A stretch of DNA of 57,011 nt. Origin: Allobacillus salarius. Its GTDB lineage: Bacteria; Bacillota; Bacilli; Bacillales; Alkalibacillaceae. The translations under genes and the position numbers were made by a program. Each line of letters opens with the position of its first letter. Positions within the stretch are counted from its first letter, which is position 1. Below the pieces are notes generated by a model that worked only from the letters and a program-made list of their open reading frames with translations, ran no database searches and was not told the DNA's origin. Positions 7,148 through 16,950 of this stretch are shown here, piece after piece. Location: assembly GCF_007559425.1 (NCBI RefSeq), contig NZ_VMHE01000014.1, positions 1 to 57,011 of the forward strand. The letters are read 5' to 3'.

Positions 7148-8818
7148 TTACATTTGCTCTGGTGCGTGAACACCGATTAAGTTCAATGCATCTTGAATAA
7201 CGATCCGCACGGCTTTGATCAATGCGATACGGGCGTGTGTTTGTTCTTCGTTCTCTAAATCGATAACTTTTTCAGCGTTATAAAAGCTGTGCAAGTCGCC
7301 GGCTAATTCAAAGACGTATTGTGGAATGCGGTGTGGCATTTTTTTGTTGGCTGCTTCTGTGATTACTTGCGGATAATCTCCTAACCGCTTCAATAAATCA
7401 ATTTCTTTTTCGGATGTCAGTAGAGATACGTCCGCATCAGCTTCCACATCAATGCCTTTTTCTTCAGCTTGCTTTAGCATGCTGCAAATTCTTGCGTGTG
7501 CGTACTGAACATAATAAACCGGGTTTTCGTTGGATTCGCTTGTCGCTAAATCCATATCGAAATCAAGGTGAGAGTCATTGGAACGCATGATAAAGAAATA
7601 ACGTGTTGCATCCAAGCCCACTTCGTCGATCAATTCTTGCATCGTAACGGCTTTTCCTGTCCGCTTACTCATCTTCACTTTTTCACCGTCTTGGTAAAGG
7701 TGAACAATTTGAACGATTTTAATGTCTAAAATATCTTTTGGGTTTCCTAATGCTTGGATTGCTGCTTTCATTCGGTTGACGTATCCGTGGTGGTCGGCTC
7801 CCCAAACATTAATGAGTTCATCAAATCCACGGTCAATTTTATTCTGGTGATATGCAATATCCGGTGTTAAATACGTATACGTTCCATCTTGTTTAATAAG
7901 TACCCGATCTTTGTCATCGCCGAAATCGGTACTCTTGAACCAAGTTGCGCCATCTTGTTCATAAACATAGCCGTTTTCTCGTAGCTGGTCGACGACGAGG
8001 CCGATCACACCTTTTTCATATAAAGACGTTTCAGAGAACCATGTATCGAATGGAACACGGTACTCTTCCAAGTCTTTTTTAATACGCTCAAGCAGGTGAT
8101 CGAGTCCATGTTGACGGAAAGCTTCTAGCCGCTCTTCTTCTGTCACGTCGACAAACTGATCCCCATGCTCTTTATATAAATTGTTCGCAAGTTCAATGAT
8201 ATCTTTTCCACGGTAACTATCCTCAGGCATTTCAACGTCGTGACCGAGCGCTTGGAAGTAACGGACTTCGATTGATTTAGCTAACAGGTTGATCTGATTT
8301 CCCGCATCGTTGATATAATACTCGCGTTCAACTTCGTAGCCGGCTTTTTCCATGACGTTTGCCAATGCATCACCGTAAGCTGCACCACGTGCATGACCTA
8401 AGTGAAGTGTGCCGGTCGGATTAGCAGAAACAAATTCGATTTGAACCTTTTTCCCTTTGCCATGGTCCGTCGTTCCATATTGGCTTTTCGCTTCGTTAAT
8501 TTCTGTAACGACTTTTGTTAAAAAGGATTGATCCATAAAGAAATTGATGAAGCCTGGCCCAGCGATTTCGATTTTTTTCACCGATGCTTGACCCGTATCA
8601 ATCTGTTCTACGATCTCTTCTGCAATTTGTCGCGGCGCTTTTTTCGCAATCCGCGCTAGCTGCATCGCCATATTTGTCGCATAATCACCGTGTTCCTTTT
8701 CCTTCGGTGATTCCAATATAATTTCTGGAATCTCTTCTTCACTTGCTAATTCCGCTTTTAAAATAGCTGCTTTAATTTCACTTTTCAATTGCTGTTCTAC
8801 TTCAGCGACGATATTCAC
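7148..8818 (-). CDS. argS: Arginyl-tRNA synthetase
   Basis: A 556-residue class I aminoacyl-tRNA synthetase charging tRNA-Arg with arginine in the cytoplasm. The HIGH-type motif is HLGHARG within [15 protein letters not shown] (about residue 130), and the second signature is KMSKRTGKA near residue 383. An N-terminal Add-1-like domain and a C-terminal DALR anticodon-binding domain ([11 protein letters not shown] onward) complete the standard architecture at the usual length. Start is GTG 8818; its ribosome-binding site GAGGAGGA overlaps the end of the upstream ywiB homologue, whose stop is three bases away, so translation is probably coupled. B. subtilis has the same ywiB-argS pairing. Confidence 0.97.
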   Translation of the reverse strand: MNIVAEVEQQLKSEIKAAILKAELASEEEIPEIILESPKEKEHGDYATNMAMQLARIAKKAPRQIAEEIVEQIDTGQASVKKIEIAGPGFINFFMDQSFLTKVVTEINEAKSQYGTTDHGKGKKVQIEFVSANPTGTLHLGHARGAAYGDALANVMEKAGYEVEREYYINDAGNQINLLAKSIEVRYFQALGHDVEMPEDSYRGKDIIELANNLYKEHGDQFVDVTEEERLEAFRQHGLDHLLERIKKDLEEYRVPFDTWFSETSLYEKGVIGLVVDQLRENGYVYEQDGATWFKSTDFGDDKDRVLIKQDGTYTYLTPDIAYHQNKIDRGFDELINVWGADHHGYVNRMKAAIQALGNPKDILDIKIVQIVHLYQDGEKVKMSKRTGKAVTMQELIDEVGLDATRYFFIMRSNDSHLDFDMDLATSESNENPVYYVQYAHARICSMLKQAEEKGIDVEADADVSLLTSEKEIDLLKRLGDYPQVITEAANKKMPHRIPQYVFELAGDLHSFYNAEKVIDLENEEQTHARIALIKAVRIVIQDALNLIGVHAPEQM

Positions 8819-8821
8819 GTG

Positions 8822-9253
8822 TTAATCCTCCTCTTGAAAGTTCACCTGCAATGTATGTCTACGTGACTCTTGGTCATTAATGACAACATCATAATCAACG
8901 TAAACTCGACCAGAACGCTGATTCATCCCTTTATAGAATTCCATTCGGTGGGTTGTCGTTTCTAAACGAAAACTACCATAAGGATGGGTATATAGCGCTT
9001 CTGTTTTATTGCCAATTCGAAAAACTTGGTGGAGCTTTAGTGTACCTTCTCTTTTCAAAACAATTTTTTCTTTTTGAATGATGATTGTCGTTTTTACCTT
9101 ACCGAAATCATCCATCTGTTCGTCATATTTTATCACATGCAAGTCATTTTTGTGGATATATTCACCCTTTTCTTGCTTTTTGATTGATTCTTCTCCGTCT
9201 TCATCTATTATTTCTGCATTAACTTCGATATCTACTCGAATTGGATCGACCAT
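8822..9253 (-). CDS. ywiB: DUF1934 protein, YwiB homologue
   Basis: A 143-residue beta-rich protein of the DUF1934/YwiB family, lipocalin/calycin-like by family knowledge, with no established biochemical role. Alternating hydrophobic strands and the ...GEYIHKNDLHVIKYDE... and HTLQVNFQEE segments are typical. I chose ATG 9253 because GAAAGGGG sits seven bases upstream. ATGs at 9259 and 9280 lie too close to or before that site, and 143 residues fits the B. subtilis length of about 142. It is co-transcribed ahead of argS. Confidence 0.85.
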   Translation of the reverse strand: MVDPIRVDIEVNAEIIDEDGEESIKKQEKGEYIHKNDLHVIKYDEQMDDFGKVKTTIIIQKEKIVLKREGTLKLHQVFRIGNKTEALYTHPYGSFRLETTTHRMEFYKGMNQRSGRVYVDYDVVINDQESRRHTLQVNFQEED

Positions 9254-9535
9254 AGCCATTCCCCTTTCACTTTTTCTCATGGTGTAACGGTATTATGTAT
9301 CTTCGTTTAACTCTTATGTTATAGAGAACTGGTTTGATAAGCCTAGCTAGCATTGACTCATGCCGCTTTTTTCTAGTGAAAATTTCTATTATGAAACACG
9401 CAAAACCTTTTTCAGTCTAACGCAAGACAACCTTCCTATCAAAAAATTCATCTCGATGTTTATATTCTTCCCAACTTTTCCATACTAATAAAGATAATAT
9501 CGGCCAAAATTCGCGTAACTTCAGGGGTTATCGAC

Positions 9536-11473
9536 ATGTTCAAAAAACTATTTTTCTCAATTATAATCGTCGGTAGTTTTATGCTATCCGCCTTTGCTGT
9601 CATTGTATTGTTCACCTATTTATTAGGTCCTCCGGATACGAATTTTCATCAACAAACACAATTTTTCGACCGTGATGAGAATTTGCTTGAAACGCAGGCA
9701 CTCGTCGATCAACGGGAATATATTGCTATTGAAGAAGTTTCTCAGCACTTAAAAAATGCTTTTACGGCTGCAGAAGATCAACATTTTTATAATCACCACG
9801 GATTTGATCTCAAGCGGATTGGCGGGGCTCTGTATCAAAATGTCATTCATCAAGACAAAAGACAAGGTGCTAGTACAATTACCCAACAGTATGCCAAAAA
9901 CCTTTATTTTACGAATGAAAAAACATGGACACGAAAATTCAAAGAAGCTTTAGCTTCCATGCGTTTAGAAATGTTTTTAACCAAAGATGAGATCTTTGAA
10001 GGCTATTTAAATACCATTTATTTTGGCCACGGGCAATATGGCGTCGAAGCAGCAAGCCAATATTTTTTTGATAAAAGTGCTCGAGATTTAGAGGCTGATG
10101 AAGCCGCTCTTTTAGCTGGAATTCCGAAAGGCCCAGCGATTTATTCACCACTCAACGACTATGAACGCTCACTCGAACGGCAACGATGGATTTTGCGTAG
10201 AATGGTGTCACTCAATTTACTCGATCAACAAACATTTGACGCAATAAAGAATCGAGATGTGCCAATTGTGACAACTGTTGCGAGTGATGCAAACAAAGAT
10301 TCATTGTATTTCATGGACACTGCCATGAAGCAAGCAGCCGAGTTACTGGGTATTAGTCGCGAGGAGCTGAAACACGGGGGCTATAATGTTTATACCACGA
10401 TGGACGTACAAGCACAAGAGCACTTGAGTGCAACAGTTAAAGAAAATTTGCCTGAAGGAGAACTACAAGTTGGATCAGTAACAATTGATCACCATTCGGG
10501 TGAAATCGTTGCCCTTCAAGGTGGAAGAGATTATAAACAATCATCTTATAATCGGGCGACTCATGCGAGCCGAATGACTGGTTCAACCTTTAAACCAATC
10601 CTTTATTATGCTGCACTATTGTATGGCTTCACACCTGCAACGACATTAGAGAGTACTGAAACGACTTTTCAACTAGAAAACGGCAAGACGTATAAGCCAT
10701 CCAATTATGGTGACCTCTACGCCAACGGGCCGATCACGTTAGCACAAGCTTTAGCGATTTCTGATAATATTTATGCAGTGAAAACGAATCAATTTTTAAC
10801 ATCGGATAACTTAATTGAAGCGGCGCGTACATTTGGTATTGAGGACGATTTGCCAAGTGTTCCTTCATTAGCGTTAGGTTCAGGTTCCACGTCGGTGATG
10901 AGCATGACAGAAGCTTATGGCTTGTTGGCGAATGGAGGTCTATCGGTCGATCCTTACATCGTCAAAAAAATTACGAACGAAGATGGGGAAGTATTGTATG
11001 AGCATGAGCCAGAACCATCCGAAAGAGTTCTCGACAAGGATTATGCTTTTGTGCTTACTCACATGTTAACGGGGATTTTTGATGAACGGTTAAACAGCTA
11101 TAGTCGAGTTACCGGTGCAACGATTGCCCCGATGCTTACTCATCATTATGCAGGGAAATCCGGGACGACACCGAATGACAGCTGGATGATTGGCTATAGT
11201 CCATATTATACGACTGCCGTTTGGACAGGATATGATGATAATCAAGAAATCGTGAAACGAGAAGATCTCGTTGCAGCAAAACAGATTTGGGCTGAATATA
11301 TGGAAAAAATTCATGAAAACAAACCGGCTCAACCTTTCAAAGTTCCAGACGGTGTCACAGGGTCTTATATCGATCCTGATACAGGCTATCTACAAGGTCC
11401 AGCTTGTGAAGATCGGACGCGCCTGATGTATTTCATTAAAGGAACTGTTCCTAAAAATGTGTGTACGGAGTAG
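9536..11473 (+). CDS. pbpG: Class A penicillin-binding protein (PbpG/PBP1-type)
   Basis: A 645-residue bifunctional peptidoglycan synthase anchored by one N-terminal helix (about 7-29). The glycosyltransferase domain shows AAEDQHFYNHHGFD (catalytic Glu near residue 77) and GASTITQQYAKNLY. The transpeptidase domain has the active-site TGSTFKP (SxxK), SDN (ALAISDNIYAVK) and KSGTT motifs, all intact. B. subtilis PbpG (YwhE) lies next to ywhD, as here, so I favour that orthology; the general class A PBP call is firmer than the symbol. Ribosome-binding site CAGGGG precedes ATG 9536 by 8 bases. It diverges from ywiB-argS. Confidence 0.88.
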   Translation: MFKKLFFSIIIVGSFMLSAFAVIVLFTYLLGPPDTNFHQQTQFFDRDENLLETQALVDQREYIAIEEVSQHLKNAFTAAEDQHFYNHHGFDLKRIGGALYQNVIHQDKRQGASTITQQYAKNLYFTNEKTWTRKFKEALASMRLEMFLTKDEIFEGYLNTIYFGHGQYGVEAASQYFFDKSARDLEADEAALLAGIPKGPAIYSPLNDYERSLERQRWILRRMVSLNLLDQQTFDAIKNRDVPIVTTVASDANKDSLYFMDTAMKQAAELLGISREELKHGGYNVYTTMDVQAQEHLSATVKENLPEGELQVGSVTIDHHSGEIVALQGGRDYKQSSYNRATHASRMTGSTFKPILYYAALLYGFTPATTLESTETTFQLENGKTYKPSNYGDLYANGPITLAQALAISDNIYAVKTNQFLTSDNLIEAARTFGIEDDLPSVPSLALGSGSTSVMSMTEAYGLLANGGLSVDPYIVKKITNEDGEVLYEHEPEPSERVLDKDYAFVLTHMLTGIFDERLNSYSRVTGATIAPMLTHHYAGKSGTTPNDSWMIGYSPYYTTAVWTGYDDNQEIVKREDLVAAKQIWAEYMEKIHENKPAQPFKVPDGVTGSYIDPDTGYLQGPACEDRTRLMYFIKGTVPKNVCTE

Positions 11474-11522
11474 CGCTTCACTCCATACATGTCAATGGAC
11501 ATCTCACTATAAAATGATAAAA

Positions 11523-11568
11523 AAACGGGACTGATCACTCGTCTAGTGACCAATCCCGCTTTTTTGTC
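11523..11568. terminator. Terminator after pbpG
   Basis: GGGACTGATCACT / AGTGACCAATCCC stem (two mismatches) with CGTCT loop, flanked by A and T runs, so probably active in both directions between pbpG and ywhD. Confidence 0.85.
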
Positions 11569-11663
11569 CTAATAAACATGTAAAGACCCATGTTTAACCC
11601 TATTGTAACGAGGATTTCACAAAAGTACAATCAGAAAAAACATTGTTCACAATTCATTCAAAA

Positions 11664-12194
11664 TTAATCGAACGCCGCTTTCAATTCATCTTCTGCATTT
11701 TCCCAGTACTGTGGGTTGAATTCAATCAAAAAGTCTTTGAGTAATTTTTTCGAATGGTCATCCATTTTATCAATGACAACTCTACCTTTTAGCGACTTGT
11801 CCATACTATTAACATGTTCAGCAAGGATTTTATAGCCACGGCGAGCTTCCCGGTCGACTTCCAAGAAACTTGCAGCAATTCCATAATAGAATGGTCCCGC
11901 TTCACTTCGTTCAACCGTCGTCCATACAATCCAGTACGGTTTTCCATTTGGTACTTCTTCTTTATCCGTAACGAACCGAATTCGTTTCTCCACTTCACTT
12001 CGAGCATGCATGGCACCCATGTCCACCCAAACCCGATTCTCATTCGGATCGACAATCAATGGCGACATATTCTCTAAACTGATGGCACCTCCACCAGAGA
12101 ATCCGGGATGGCCGTCAATCGGATCATCTTTCATGATGGTAAATTGATTACTCTTTTTTCCCGTTGATTTTTTATTTTGATCAAATGATTTCAT
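11664..12194 (-). CDS. ywhD: YwhD family protein
   Basis: A 176-residue cytoplasmic protein of the Bacillales-specific YwhD family, function unknown. The conserved block DGHPGFSGGGAISLENMSPL near residues 27-46 and the tail QYWENAEDELKAAF are family features. ATG 12194 is chosen because GGAGGT is 8 bases upstream; ATG 12200 sits only two bases from it. It converges on pbpG, the same neighbours as in B. subtilis. Confidence 0.88.
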   Translation of the reverse strand: MKSFDQNKKSTGKKSNQFTIMKDDPIDGHPGFSGGGAISLENMSPLIVDPNENRVWVDMGAMHARSEVEKRIRFVTDKEEVPNGKPYWIVWTTVERSEAGPFYYGIAASFLEVDREARRGYKILAEHVNSMDKSLKGRVVIDKMDDHSKKLLKDFLIEFNPQYWENAEDELKAAFD

Positions 12195-12283
12195 CACCAT
12201 GGACCTCCTCGAGTTCTGTTCTTTTATTAAGTAGTCATTTCTATTGTGCCATATTTCGTAACTGTTACAAAACAGAACCGCTT

Positions 12284-12691
12284 TTAGAATAGGTTTGCGA
12301 AGAAATTAAAAATGCTTTTGAAAAAATTTCCGATTGCAGCGAAGAAACCACCTTCTTCTGGCTCTTCAATCTCAAAGTTTTGTTCTAAATAGTCTAGTAC
12401 TTGTTGATTATAGTCTGAACCAGTCAGCTCATCTCGACTGAAAAAGTCATGTAATTCACTGGCAATCTGGTCATCGATTTGATTCGTCCATTCGTTACGG
12501 ATATTTTCTTTATCGGTAAATGCAGCATCCATTGTATATAAAACGAAATGCAAATCGATTAATTCATATTCGTCTCCAACCTCACGAAAATGATTTTCAA
12601 CATCTATGCGATAATCGTTTTCTTCCATTGCATAAGACGCAAACGGAATCATCCATAAAATAAGTGTTATGATGAGTATCTTCTTTTTCAT
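12284..12691 (-). CDS. Small secreted protein of unknown function
   Basis: A 135-residue protein I do not recognise. Residues 1-21 form a signal peptide (MKKK, hydrophobic core, SYA-ME cleavage site). The middle is acidic with many Asp/Glu. The C-terminal 25 residues are strongly amphipathic and Phe-rich (FKSIFNFFANLF), suggesting a membrane-surface helix or partner binding after export. A run of six G before ATG 12691 gives a good ribosome-binding site. It lies between the ywhD and ywdK homologues, just downstream of ywdK on the same strand (16 bp), so it is likely in that operon. I recall no B. subtilis equivalent at this position. Confidence 0.7.
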   Translation of the reverse strand: MKKKILIITLILWMIPFASYAMEENDYRIDVENHFREVGDEYELIDLHFVLYTMDAAFTDKENIRNEWTNQIDDQIASELHDFFSRDELTGSDYNQQVLDYLEQNFEIEEPEEGGFFAAIGNFFKSIFNFFANLF

Positions 12692-12707
12692 TTCTTACCC
12701 CCCTAAC

Positions 12708-13076
12708 CTAAACCATCTTCATGATGGCGTAGCCCAATACGATCCAGCCTATCAAAAACGCAACGCCACCGATTGGTGTAACCATCGCGAATGTCTTCGT
12801 TTCAGTCAGACTATATAAATATAGGCTTCCAGAAAAAATAATGATTCCGGCGAAAAAGAACCAACCTGCAGTCATGTAGTTCCCGAGTCCTGTTTTCAAT
12901 GCTAAAATGCCTGTTGCGAAAATCGCGATCGTATGAAACATTTGATATTGGACTGCTTTCTCCCAAGTGCCCATTAATTTTTCTGATAGCTTTCCTTCCA
13001 AACCGTGCGCTCCGAATGCACCGAGTGCAACTGCAATAAAGCCATTTATTGCTCCGATTAGCAGTAATGCTTTCAT
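12708..13076 (-). CDS. ywdK: DUF423 membrane protein, YwdK homologue
   Basis: A 122-residue protein with four predicted membrane helices. The N-terminal GAINGFIAVALGAFGAHGLE and the MFHTIAIFATGILAL segment are DUF423 hallmarks. The function of the family is not established. Ribosome-binding site AAGGAG lies eight bases before ATG 13076. It follows the ywdI homologue by 24 bp, matching the ywd gene order in B. subtilis. Confidence 0.9.
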   Translation of the reverse strand: MKALLLIGAINGFIAVALGAFGAHGLEGKLSEKLMGTWEKAVQYQMFHTIAIFATGILALKTGLGNYMTAGWFFFAGIIIFSGSLYLYSLTETKTFAMVTPIGGVAFLIGWIVLGYAIMKMV

Positions 13077-13100
13077 ATTTATTTCTCCTTTTTTATGTTG

Positions 13101-13430
13101 TTAAAAGTCAAAGATGGAGTCTCCGTTGGCATCGTCTTCATCCAGTCTTTTCCCTTGCTCCAGATCATGCTGCTTCTTTTCAACTTTTGGTGAAACTTCC
13201 ATCACTTTGGCCTCGGCTTCTTCAATCGAGAAGTTTTGGGGTTGATCAGATACAGGCATGCTGAACTTGCCTTGCGCCTCGTTAGTTGAACGATCTGACC
13301 CTGTAATTAACGTTGCCATTGATTGAACGGAATACATTTTTGCCATCAATTGATCTGTTGATGTGGTCGCATCAATGGATTGCAATTCTTTGATCATCTT
13401 TTCAATAATTGCTTGATAAGAAACTGACAT
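13101..13430 (-). CDS. ywdI: YwdI family protein
   Basis: A 109-residue acidic cytoplasmic protein of the YwdI/DUF5327 type, function unknown. The N-terminal helix SYQAIIEKMIKELQ and the KMYSVQSMATLI segment are conserved. The second half is charged and probably disordered. AGGAGGAACACC precedes ATG 13430. It is the first gene of the ywdI-ywdK-secreted protein operon; the IS1182 element begins 108 bp upstream, so its promoter is either within that short gap or has been separated from it. Confidence 0.82.
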   Translation of the reverse strand: MSVSYQAIIEKMIKELQSIDATTSTDQLMAKMYSVQSMATLITGSDRSTNEAQGKFSMPVSDQPQNFSIEEAEAKVMEVSPKVEKKQHDLEQGKRLDEDDANGDSIFDF

Positions 13431-13538
13431 GGTGTTCCTCCTGTATTCATTTCTCAGTTAAATAGTATATCATTGATAAGCATCGAATTTCTTCTATGAA
13501 GGCTATGTTCATAAAAATGATATTTTTAATAACAAAAA

Positions 13539-15372
13539 GAGGCTGGGACAAAACTCAGTAAATTGAAAAAGCGTGGTACTTACCGATTAGGCAGGTACCA
13601 CGCTTTTTATATTATCGTTTATTTTTAGTAAACAAAAAGGATCGCCTCTGATAAAATTAAAGTAACCACACAATAACTATCGGAGGGATCCTTATGTTTA
13701 AACATTATAACATGAATCAAGTGGTTTTACCTTTAGATTTGGAAATAAAATTACAAGAAAATGATATTGCTTACGCTGTAAATGACGTGGTGGAAACAAT
13801 TCCGGATGATGCATTCGCAGGTTTTCAGCGTGACACAGGCTGTCCAGCTTATCATCCACGCATGATGATGAAAATTATCCTGTGCGCCTATACGCAATCT
13901 GTCTTCTCCGGCAGAAAGATTGAAGGATTACTCCGTGACAGTGTCCGCATGATGTGGCTAGCTCAAGGATATGAACCAACGTATCGCACGATTAATCGGT
14001 TTCGTGTGCATCCGGAGGTTAAAGAGATACTGCGTCAATGTTTCGTCCAATTTCGCTGCCAGCTTGTGCAGGAAAAACAGATTGATGAAGAAGCAATTTT
14101 CATCGATGGGACCAAGATTGAAGCGAATGCCAACAAATACACATTTGTGTGGCGCAGGGCTGTTGAGAAATACAGTGCTAAATTGGTGGCAAAGTCCAAT
14201 CAAATGTATGATGAATTACTGGAAAACGCGATTATCCCTGAGATTGAACGGGAAAGCGAGGATGAATTATCCATCGATGAACTCAGTCAAATAGTTGAGA
14301 AATTGGATGAAAAAGTCGAAGCGTATGACAAAGCAATCGAAGCACGCGAAAGCGGGAGCGAACGGAAACACCTTCGTTTCGAACGTAAAGTACCGAAACA
14401 ATACCGCAAAAAGTTCAGGGATTTTGCGGCGCGCAAACAGAAATATCGGCAGGACATGGAAATATTCGGCCAGCGCAACAGTTATTCCAAGACCGACCAT
14501 GATGCCACGTTTATGCGCATGAAAGATGACCATATGCGGAACGGGCAGCTGAAAGCTGGCTATAATGTGCAGCTTGCGACAGAGGGGCAATACGCGCTCG
14601 CTTACGATGTATTCCCGAACCCGACAGATACACGTACTTTCGTTCCTTTCCTGGATCACATTGAAGAAAATTACTTTGAGCTGCCTAAGTATATCGTGGC
14701 TGATGCAGGCTATGGCAGTGAACAAAATTACGAAGATGTCCTAGAAAACCGAGAACGCACGCCCCTGATTACATACAACCAATATCGGAAAGAAAAGAAA
14801 AAGAAATACAGAGATAACCCTTTCCATTCCGCCAATTGGGAATATAACGAGGAAAACGATTATTTTATCTGCCCGAATGACCAAAAAGTCACATTTCGTT
14901 ACCTATCCCACCGAGCAGACCGGTATGGCTATATACGAACCTTCCGAGTTTACGAGGCAGAGGACTGTTCAGGGTGCCCACTGCGTTCCCAATGCACCCA
15001 AGCAAAGGAAGGGAATAACCGAAAAATTTATTATAATGCGAAGTGGGAAAGCCAAAAAGCATACACAAGACAACAGCTTTCGGAGGAAGAAACTGGTGAA
15101 ATTTACGGCAAACGTAAAATTGATGTGGAACCAGTCTTCGGATTTCTGAAGGCTAATTTGCGTTTCACACGTATGTCTGTAAGAGGTCAAGACAACGTGG
15201 AAAATGAATTAGGATTTGCATTCATGGCGGTGAACTTGAGAAAGTACATCGCCAAAAAGCCAAACCCTACCCTAAATGATGACAAACATTTAAACCAAAA
15301 ATGTACCAACCATCAAAAATTGATGATTGGTACATTTTTTTACTTAATTTTGGCTAGTTATGTCCCAGCCTC
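13539..15372 (+). mobile_element. IS1182-family insertion sequence
   Basis: A complete element of 1,834 bp. The left end (13539) reads GAGGCTGGGACAAAACT and the reverse complement of the right end (15372) reads GAGGCTGGGACATAACT, one mismatch in 17. Inside each end is a terminator-like hairpin, GCGTGGTAC/GTACCACGC at 13571-13603 and ATGTACCAACCATCAA/TTGATGATTGGTACAT near 15301-15335, which insulate it from outside transcription. No target-site duplication is evident. It lies between the ywdI upstream region and the end of the NSS transporter gene (13 bp away) and interrupts no gene. Confidence 0.92.
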
Positions 15373-15382
15373 AATTAAATGA
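13694..15382 (+). CDS. IS1182-family transposase
   Basis: A 562-residue DDE transposase, apparently full length. The N-terminal DUF772-type domain spans roughly residues 20-110. Acidic residues are visible in FIDGTKIEA (near 139), VADAGYGS (near 335) and KIDVEPVFGFLK (near 480). GGAGGGATCCTT precedes ATG 13694. The frame has no stop before the right inverted repeat: it reads through the internal hairpin (CTNHQKLMIGTF) and the repeat itself (YVPAS), ending at TGA 15380-15382, eight bases outside the element, so the last residues are host-encoded. Confidence 0.93.
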   Translation: MFKHYNMNQVVLPLDLEIKLQENDIAYAVNDVVETIPDDAFAGFQRDTGCPAYHPRMMMKIILCAYTQSVFSGRKIEGLLRDSVRMMWLAQGYEPTYRTINRFRVHPEVKEILRQCFVQFRCQLVQEKQIDEEAIFIDGTKIEANANKYTFVWRRAVEKYSAKLVAKSNQMYDELLENAIIPEIERESEDELSIDELSQIVEKLDEKVEAYDKAIEARESGSERKHLRFERKVPKQYRKKFRDFAARKQKYRQDMEIFGQRNSYSKTDHDATFMRMKDDHMRNGQLKAGYNVQLATEGQYALAYDVFPNPTDTRTFVPFLDHIEENYFELPKYIVADAGYGSEQNYEDVLENRERTPLITYNQYRKEKKKKYRDNPFHSANWEYNEENDYFICPNDQKVTFRYLSHRADRYGYIRTFRVYEAEDCSGCPLRSQCTQAKEGNNRKIYYNAKWESQKAYTRQQLSEEETGEIYGKRKIDVEPVFGFLKANLRFTRMSVRGQDNVENELGFAFMAVNLRKYIAKKPNPTLNDDKHLNQKCTNHQKLMIGTFFYLILASYVPASIK

Positions 15383-15384
15383 AT

Positions 15385-16734
15385 CTATTTACTAAAAATA
15401 CTTGTTAACGCAACGACCAAGACGACCACTGGAGCGATGTAACGAACGATAAAGTACCAAATCGATTGTAGTGAATGATTATTGATTTCACTATTCTTAA
15501 TCGCTTGATCTCTCGTCCAGTACCATCCTACAAAGATAGCAATCAACATGGCACCTAATGGCAAAATAAAGTTTCCGGTAACATAGTCAATTGAATCTAA
15601 AATACCTTTATCGCCAACAATCGTTACATGACTCAAAACGCCGTGACCTAAAGAAACGGTAATGCCAATTGCGAATATGACCGATCCACAAAGAATCGAG
15701 GCCGCTCTCCGGCTTAACCCTAGTGTTCGGTGAAAATATGCCACTGGAATCTCTAGCATAGAAAGTGCGGAAGAGTAGGCAGCCATAACTAATAAAACGA
15801 AGAAAGCAATTCCGACTAATCCGCCAGCTGGAATACTAGCAAATATGCTCGGCAACGTAATAAACACTAATTTCGGACCAGACTGCACATCCACGCCAAA
15901 GCTAAATACCGCTGGAAAGATCACAATCCCTGCAATAATGGCAAATACCGTATCCATTACACCGATACCGACTGTTGCTGCAGGCAAGCGGTCCTTGCTC
16001 TTCAAGTAACTCGCGTATGTCAGCATCCCTGAAATCCCTAGACTAAGTGAGAAAAAGGCTTGCCCCATTGCAGCTAAATAGACTTGTGGATTGCTGAGCT
16101 GACTCCAATCCGGTGTAAATAAAAAGGCTAATCCTTCACTTGCTCCATCCAATGTCAATGAATACACGGCTAAAACAACCATCAAAATGGCTAATGCCGG
16201 CATTGCGATTAAATTTGCACGTTCAATACCTCGTTTAATGCCGCGAATGACAACAAATACAACTGCGACCATGAATAGAAATTGCCAAATCAACGGTCCC
16301 CAAGTACTTGATGTCCAATCTTCGAAACCTTGACCAAATCCACCCGTAGGCTCTGTCCAAAAGTCCCCAATTAAATAATGAAATAAATAATATAATGACC
16401 AACCAGATACCACACTGTAAAAACTTAAAATAAGTGTGCCGCCGATCACACCCATGACACCTGTCCAATGCCATTTTGTTCCTGGTGCTAATCGCATAAA
16501 GGAGCCTACCGCATCTTTTTTACCCGCTTTCCCGACACTGAATTCCGCAAGTAGTAGCGGTATACCGAACGCTAAAATAAAAAAGATATAGATAAGCAAA
16601 AATGTAGCGCCACCATTTTCACCAGCCACGTAAGAAAAGCGCCAAATATTCCCTAAACCGACAGCCGATCCCATGGCAGCTAACATAAACCCAAGTCTTG
16701 ATTTCCATTCGTCTTTTTTCATTCCTTGATCCAA
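15385..16734 (-). CDS. Sodium-dependent NSS-family transporter
   Basis: A carrier of about 449 residues with 11-12 membrane helices, expected to import an amino acid or related solute with Na+. Helix 1 carries the family signature SAVGLGNIWRFSY followed by ENGGATFL, where Na+ and substrate bind in LeuT-type proteins. The usual P after WRF is Ser here. Start is uncertain: TTG 16734 has GAGGTGG six bases upstream, GTG 16743 overlaps it, and ATG 16722 lacks spacing. The gene stands alone. Its stop codon is 13 bp from the IS1182 right end, so its native terminator may have been displaced by the element's hairpins. Confidence 0.88.
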   Translation of the reverse strand: MDQGMKKDEWKSRLGFMLAAMGSAVGLGNIWRFSYVAGENGGATFLLIYIFFILAFGIPLLLAEFSVGKAGKKDAVGSFMRLAPGTKWHWTGVMGVIGGTLILSFYSVVSGWSLYYLFHYLIGDFWTEPTGGFGQGFEDWTSSTWGPLIWQFLFMVAVVFVVIRGIKRGIERANLIAMPALAILMVVLAVYSLTLDGASEGLAFLFTPDWSQLSNPQVYLAAMGQAFFSLSLGISGMLTYASYLKSKDRLPAATVGIGVMDTVFAIIAGIVIFPAVFSFGVDVQSGPKLVFITLPSIFASIPAGGLVGIAFFVLLVMAAYSSALSMLEIPVAYFHRTLGLSRRAASILCGSVIFAIGITVSLGHGVLSHVTIVGDKGILDSIDYVTGNFILPLGAMLIAIFVGWYWTRDQAIKNSEINNHSLQSIWYFIVRYIAPVVVLVVALTSIFSK

Positions 16735-16917
16735 CTCATCCACCTCTTTTTTTATAGAGAATGCCCAGCCTTATCGCTATCCACATTCACTATCTTTTAA
16801 CGTATAGTTCATCATATGTATGTTAAGAAATAACTTTTTATCACTATAACACAGTTATTGATTAAAGGAATAGAGAAAATTTATTTTTTCATACAATTAA
16901 ATCGTTTGGAATATATT

Positions 16918-16950
16918 AAAAAAACACCACTCAAAAGAGCAGTGTTTTTT
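16918..16950. terminator. Terminator of small gene 16931-17095
   Basis: AACACTGCTC-TTTT-GAGTGGTGTT on the minus strand forms a 10-bp stem (two G-T pairs) followed by seven T. It overlaps the final codons of the small open frame, a typical compact gene end. Confidence 0.75.

Noticed and set aside
13531..15390. Target-site duplication for the IS1182 copy
   Set aside because: Flanks (AACAAAAA on the left, AATTAAAT on the right) are both AT-rich but do not match as a direct repeat.
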